DNA of 58,708 nt from Vicinamibacteria bacterium. Its GTDB lineage: Bacteria; Acidobacteriota; Vicinamibacteria; Fen-336. The DNA lies in the NCBI GenBank assembly GCA_035570235.1, contig DATMML010000059.1, positions 1-58,708 on the forward strand, written 5' to 3'. The position numbers and the translations under genes are program-made. The notes under the pieces are model-generated. The model was given only the letters and a program-made list of their open reading frames with translations, was not told the DNA's origin and ran no database searches. Below, piece by piece: positions 55,578-58,708 of this stretch (its first letter is position 1; each line of letters begins with the position of its first letter).

Positions 55578-57713
55578 CTACTGGAAGAACCAGTAGTAGA
55601 AGGATCCGTAGCGCCCTGAGAAGCGGAGGGCCGTGTGCCCCTCTCCCAGGAAGCTTCCGGGTAGCCGGAACACGTATTCGTTCCAGCCCGGCCGGGTCCG
55701 GATGGCTAGCCGGGCCAGCGTTTGCCCGCCGGATTGGACGATCAGGCCGGCCTCGGGAAACTCGATCTCGTAGGTTCCGCTCCCGGAGGCGCGCATGCTG
55801 GCGGCCTGAACCGCGGAGGCTGTGCGCATCACCACCACCAGGTCCCGGCCGCGTTGGGTGGCGATCTGAAACGATTCCTCACCCATGATGGCCCGGCCCG
55901 CATCCGCCACGATCTCACTGCCTCCGGGCAGGGCATAGGCATCGATCCGCACCGTGCCGTGGAGGCGGATGTTGCCTAGATGGGATGAGAAGCGGTAGCC
56001 GTGGTTGGCTTCGTCGCGAGCGTCGCAGACGTTCAGCCGGTCCGTTTCCTGGAGGCCTGCCACCGCCCGCAGGGTCTCGGGCAGGAAGATGCGCCCGTTC
56101 TTGCCCACGAGGTCGTAGCGCATGCGGAAGATCAACAGCTCGTCGCCGAGGCTGCTCGACTGGTGGAGGGGAGGGCCTTCCACGAGCTCCCGCATGAGCG
56201 CCGATCCCTCCTGGACGGAGCTGGTCGTGATCAGGTAGGGAGGGCGCTCCGAGGCGGGGAGCCGCCCCAAGGCCTCGAAGACCCCGGCCTCTCGCTCCGC
56301 GGTGTGGTTCCCGAAGAACGCGGGGCTTGTGACGCCATGTAGGTTGAGGTTGCGATGCCCGGTGAGGTACTCGAGGCTGGTGGCGATGTTGGCCATGGCC
56401 ACGCCCCTCGGCAGGTTGTGCGTGATCCACTCGGCCGTCATCACGTCCCGCCGGTAGACCTCCCCCGCCATCTCCCCGTAGAGCGCCCCGAAGCGGAGGG
56501 TGGACAGGAGCCCGAGCAGCACGAAGAGGCTGGCTCCGGTGCGGAAGAGGGTGCTCTCGAGGGCGCTATCGCCGCGGGCCAGGAGGCGCACGGCGAGCCC
56601 CAGGCCAACGGCGGTGAGGACCAGGAGGCCCGGGAAAGCCCACATAAGGTAGCGGTTGAAGTGGACCCCCATGAAGATGTTGGGGCCCACGAGGCCAAAG
56701 ACAATGGCAACCACGCCCAGCCACACCCGCACCGGTCGGCGCCACGGCTCTGGAAGGTGGGCCGCGGCGAGGAGGATCAAGAGGAGGGCCAAGGGCGGGA
56801 AGAAAAAGGGAGCCCAGCCCCGGGCGAAGCCGATCGGTGCCTGGGAAGGGTAGAAGCCGAGGAGAAGGCCTCGGATGACATCCACCGCGTACTCGGCGAC
56901 GAGGGCCAGGGCGTCGCTGGTGGTGTAGTTGGCGAGGAGCGACTTGTCGATGACGGAGGTGCCCAGCCAGGACCCGGTGAGCCCTCGTTGGAAGAACAGC
57001 ATGCCGAGGCCGACCGCGGCCGGCAGCCAGGGCAACCAGTTGGGAGGATCCCGTCGGAGGGGGCTCTCCTTCTTGGCGAGGGACGCTTTGACGAGTGACG
57101 CCGAGCCTAGGAGGAGGCCGATGAGCAGCCCCTCCGGGCGAGCCAGAGCCAACAGCGATCCCGCCGCCGCGTAGGATCGCCACCCGCTCCCCGCCCACGC
57201 CCCTAGCCATCTCTCGAACAGCCAAAGGGACAGGAACATGAAGAGGGCGATGTCGGATCCGTAGAGAAAGCCCCAGACGACGGGGCCGCCGAGGGCCACG
57301 AGCAACCCCGCCAGCAGGCCCTCCCGGTTCCCTCCCAGCAGGGCGCCGAGCCTTCGGGCCATGAGGACGGAGCCCAGGTAGAGCCCGGCCCCGGCGGTGA
57401 TCACGAAGGCTATGAGGCCCTCGCCCCGCGCTCCCAGAGCATGGGCGAGGGCCAGGACCGCGGTGTGGAGGAGGCTGGTGGCGCCCGTAGAGGGGGGCTC
57501 GCCCGGGTTGTACTGGAAGGGGTGCCCCCCCGCCATGGCCCCCGCGTACTGGCAGATCACGTAGAGGTCGACGACCTGGGGGACGAAATGGCCGTCGGTG
57601 GCGGCCAGCATGAATCCCACGAACAGGAGGGCCACGACCAGGCTCAAGAGCACGAGGCCGGGCGTTCCCCACGTCGGCTGCGCCTCTGGGGCCGGTGCGC
57701 GGTCGGAGGCCAT
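55578..57713 (-). CDS. Polytopic membrane protein, GT-C-like glycosyltransferase candidate
   Basis: 711 residues. About ten to twelve helices occupy residues 15 to 440, and the C-terminal 270 residues are soluble. After the first helix it has FVPQVVDLYVICQYAGAMAGG, an acidic first loop typical of GT-C enzymes that use polyprenyl-linked sugars. It lacks the PGW hallmark of the YfhO proteins, so it is a different family. The soluble part ends YWFFQ. ATG at 57713, divergent from pilD with 83 bases between. The substrate is unknown. Confidence 0.75.
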   Translation of the reverse strand: MASDRAPAPEAQPTWGTPGLVLLSLVVALLFVGFMLAATDGHFVPQVVDLYVICQYAGAMAGGHPFQYNPGEPPSTGATSLLHTAVLALAHALGARGEGLIAFVITAGAGLYLGSVLMARRLGALLGGNREGLLAGLLVALGGPVVWGFLYGSDIALFMFLSLWLFERWLGAWAGSGWRSYAAAGSLLALARPEGLLIGLLLGSASLVKASLAKKESPLRRDPPNWLPWLPAAVGLGMLFFQRGLTGSWLGTSVIDKSLLANYTTSDALALVAEYAVDVIRGLLLGFYPSQAPIGFARGWAPFFFPPLALLLILLAAAHLPEPWRRPVRVWLGVVAIVFGLVGPNIFMGVHFNRYLMWAFPGLLVLTAVGLGLAVRLLARGDSALESTLFRTGASLFVLLGLLSTLRFGALYGEMAGEVYRRDVMTAEWITHNLPRGVAMANIATSLEYLTGHRNLNLHGVTSPAFFGNHTAEREAGVFEALGRLPASERPPYLITTSSVQEGSALMRELVEGPPLHQSSSLGDELLIFRMRYDLVGKNGRIFLPETLRAVAGLQETDRLNVCDARDEANHGYRFSSHLGNIRLHGTVRIDAYALPGGSEIVADAGRAIMGEESFQIATQRGRDLVVVMRTASAVQAASMRASGSGTYEIEFPEAGLIVQSGGQTLARLAIRTRPGWNEYVFRLPGSFLGEGHTALRFSGRYGSFYYWFFQ

Positions 57714-57750
57714 CGCGTGCGCATCATACTATGCGCGATCCGGCCCCACC

Positions 57751-57780
57751 TTGACTCGGTTGCGCGCTCCGCGCGAAGAT
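57751..57780 (+). promoter_or_regulatory. Weak candidate promoter for pilD
   Basis: TTGACT (57751-57756) is followed after 18 bases by GAAGAT (57775-57780), which matches the -10 consensus at only three positions. Listed because a TTGAC -35 recurs before other starts in this window. Confidence 0.25.
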
Positions 57781-57796
57781 CGCGGGAAGCGTGTTC

Positions 57797-58606
57797 ATGC
57801 TGCTGACCCTCGGCCTGCGGGAGGCGCTCCGCCCGCCCCTCTTCGAGGGAGCGTCTCTCGTCCTGGGCCTCATCGTGGGTAGCTTTGCCAACGTCTGCAT
57901 TCATCGGATCCCGATCGGTCACTCCGTCGTCTCGCCCCCCTCGCGCTGTCCCTCCTGCGGGGCTCTCATCCGGCCCTGGGACAACATCCCCGTCCTCAGC
58001 TATCTGGTGCTGCGCGGGCGCTGCCGGTCCTGCGGGGCCCCCATTTCTCCTCGCTACCCGGCGGTAGAAATGGTCAACGGTCTCGCCTACCTGGGGCTGG
58101 CGTGGCTGGCCGGCCCTTCTCTCCAGACCTTCGTGTCCATGGCCTTGGTGACTGCTCTTCTGGTGCTGAGCCTCATCGACCTCGATCACCACTTGCTCCC
58201 CAATGTGATCACTCTCCCCGGCATTGCCGCCGGCCTCGTTGCCAGCTTCCTGCCCGGGTCTCGCGTGACTCCCCTCGCAGCCGCGGAGGCCGCCCTCGGC
58301 GGGTACCTGGCTCTCTTCGCGGTGGCGCGGGCCTACCGCTGGTTCCGGGGTGTGGAAGGGCTCGGCCAGGGGGACTGGAAGATGGTGGCGATGCTGGGGG
58401 CTTTCTTCGGCTGGCCGAAGTTGCTCCTGACCGTGTTCTTGGCCTGCCTGGCGGGAACGGCGGTGGGCCTGGCCTTCATCGCCTTCCGCGGACGCGACCT
58501 CCGCTACGCCTTGCCCCTGGGAACGTTCCTGGGGGGGGCGGCCATCGTGGTCATCTTCGCGGGCGACCCTCTGCTGGCCTGGTACCAAGGCTTCCTCCAT
58601 GGCTGA
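57797..58606 (+). CDS. pilD: Prepilin peptidase / N-methyltransferase PilD
   Basis: 269 residues. The N-terminal GSFANVCIHRIP motif and two zinc-binding CxxC pairs (CPSC and CRSC) mark the methyltransferase part; the two catalytic aspartates lie in SLIDLDHHLLPN and in the GxGD-type GLGQGDWKM. About seven helices follow. It removes the short leaders of the four pilins and methylates the new N-terminal Phe. ATG at 57797 was preferred over GTG at 57791 because GGGAAG is better spaced. It lies 28 kb from the pilin array. Its end overlaps the next gene by eight bases. Confidence 0.93.
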   Translation: MLLTLGLREALRPPLFEGASLVLGLIVGSFANVCIHRIPIGHSVVSPPSRCPSCGALIRPWDNIPVLSYLVLRGRCRSCGAPISPRYPAVEMVNGLAYLGLAWLAGPSLQTFVSMALVTALLVLSLIDLDHHLLPNVITLPGIAAGLVASFLPGSRVTPLAAAEAALGGYLALFAVARAYRWFRGVEGLGQGDWKMVAMLGAFFGWPKLLLTVFLACLAGTAVGLAFIAFRGRDLRYALPLGTFLGGAAIVVIFAGDPLLAWYQGFLHG

Positions 58607-58708
58607 CGTCCGGCGCCAGTCGCTGCGGCTGGCCGTGGGCCTCGCCCTCCTCGTGGTGGGGTTGGTGGAGATCCAGTCGGTGTTGCAATCCGTGCGGTCG
58701 CAGCGGCG
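58599..58708 (+). CDS. Start of a further gene, cut by the window edge
   Basis: ATG at 58599 overlaps the pilD stop. The visible 36 codons give MADVRRQSLRLAVGLALLVVGLVEIQSVLQS, a positively charged start followed by a probable membrane segment. I cannot name the product. Its overlap with pilD suggests co-translation, so a pilus- or sensor-related membrane protein would be plausible. Confidence 0.55.
   Translation, partial: MADVRRQSLRLAVGLALLVVGLVEIQSVLQSVRSQR

Overview
This window is a high-GC bacterial chromosome segment, densely coded, with no plasmid, phage, insertion-sequence, CRISPR, rRNA or tRNA signal that I could see. The gene content (type IV pilus genes with short-leader pilins, several YfhO-type membrane glycosyltransferase-like proteins, membrane/spermidine-synthase-like fusions, many TPR tails, frequent GTG and TTG starts) fits an Acidobacteriota-like Gram-negative. 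That assignment is inference from style and gene content, not from a marker gene.

Layout. 1-6.8 kb: the 3' end of a spermidine-synthase-like membrane protein, a YfhO-family protein on the minus strand, and a large membrane/spermidine-synthase-like/TPR fusion. 6.8-12.9 kb (minus strand): a six-gene surface-glycan or envelope cluster (TPR protein, histidine-rich membrane protein, OafA-type acyltransferase with TPR tail, WecE-type sugar aminotransferase, GT2 glycosyltransferase, hexapeptide acetyltransferase). 13.1-16.3 kb: another membrane/spermidine-synthase-like/TPR fusion. 16.5-29.3 kb: the core of the window, a type IV pilus locus pilB-pilT-pilC-pilS-[yfhO-like]-pilR followed by four tandem pilin genes. 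29.6-34.9 kb: a glycan-modification group (zinc-ribbon methyltransferase, WbqC-family protein, CsbB/DPM1-like GT2 with two membrane helices, second methyltransferase, ATP-grasp-HAD fusion). 34.9-37.3 kb: third YfhO protein. 37.7-40.8 kb: ABC ATPase, permease, helical-repeat protein and thioredoxin-like protein in one overlapping operon. 40.8-47.2 kb (minus strand): GDP-fucose-synthase-like epimerase, methyltransferase-GT2 fusion, methyltransferase, fourth YfhO protein, methyltransferase. 47.3-55.3 kb: PbpC and its usual partner, a bacterial alpha-2-macroglobulin lipoprotein with a CIEQ thioester motif. 55.6-58.7 kb: a GT-C-like membrane protein, the prepilin peptidase pilD, and the start of a further gene.

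How it fits together. PilB, PilT and PilC make the pilus motor and platform, PilD processes prepilins, and PilS/PilR would switch on pilin transcription through sigma-54. The sequence supports this: three of the four pilin genes carry an exact -24/-12 promoter, an IHF-like site, and a TGTC motif, all at identical spacings. The fourth (second in order) lacks this promoter and has a long leader. A YfhO-like glycosyltransferase gene sits between pilS and pilR and overlaps pilS. With three more YfhO genes and a CsbB-like GT2 nearby, this suggests (inference) a link between pilus regulation and glycosylation of pilin or another surface polymer.
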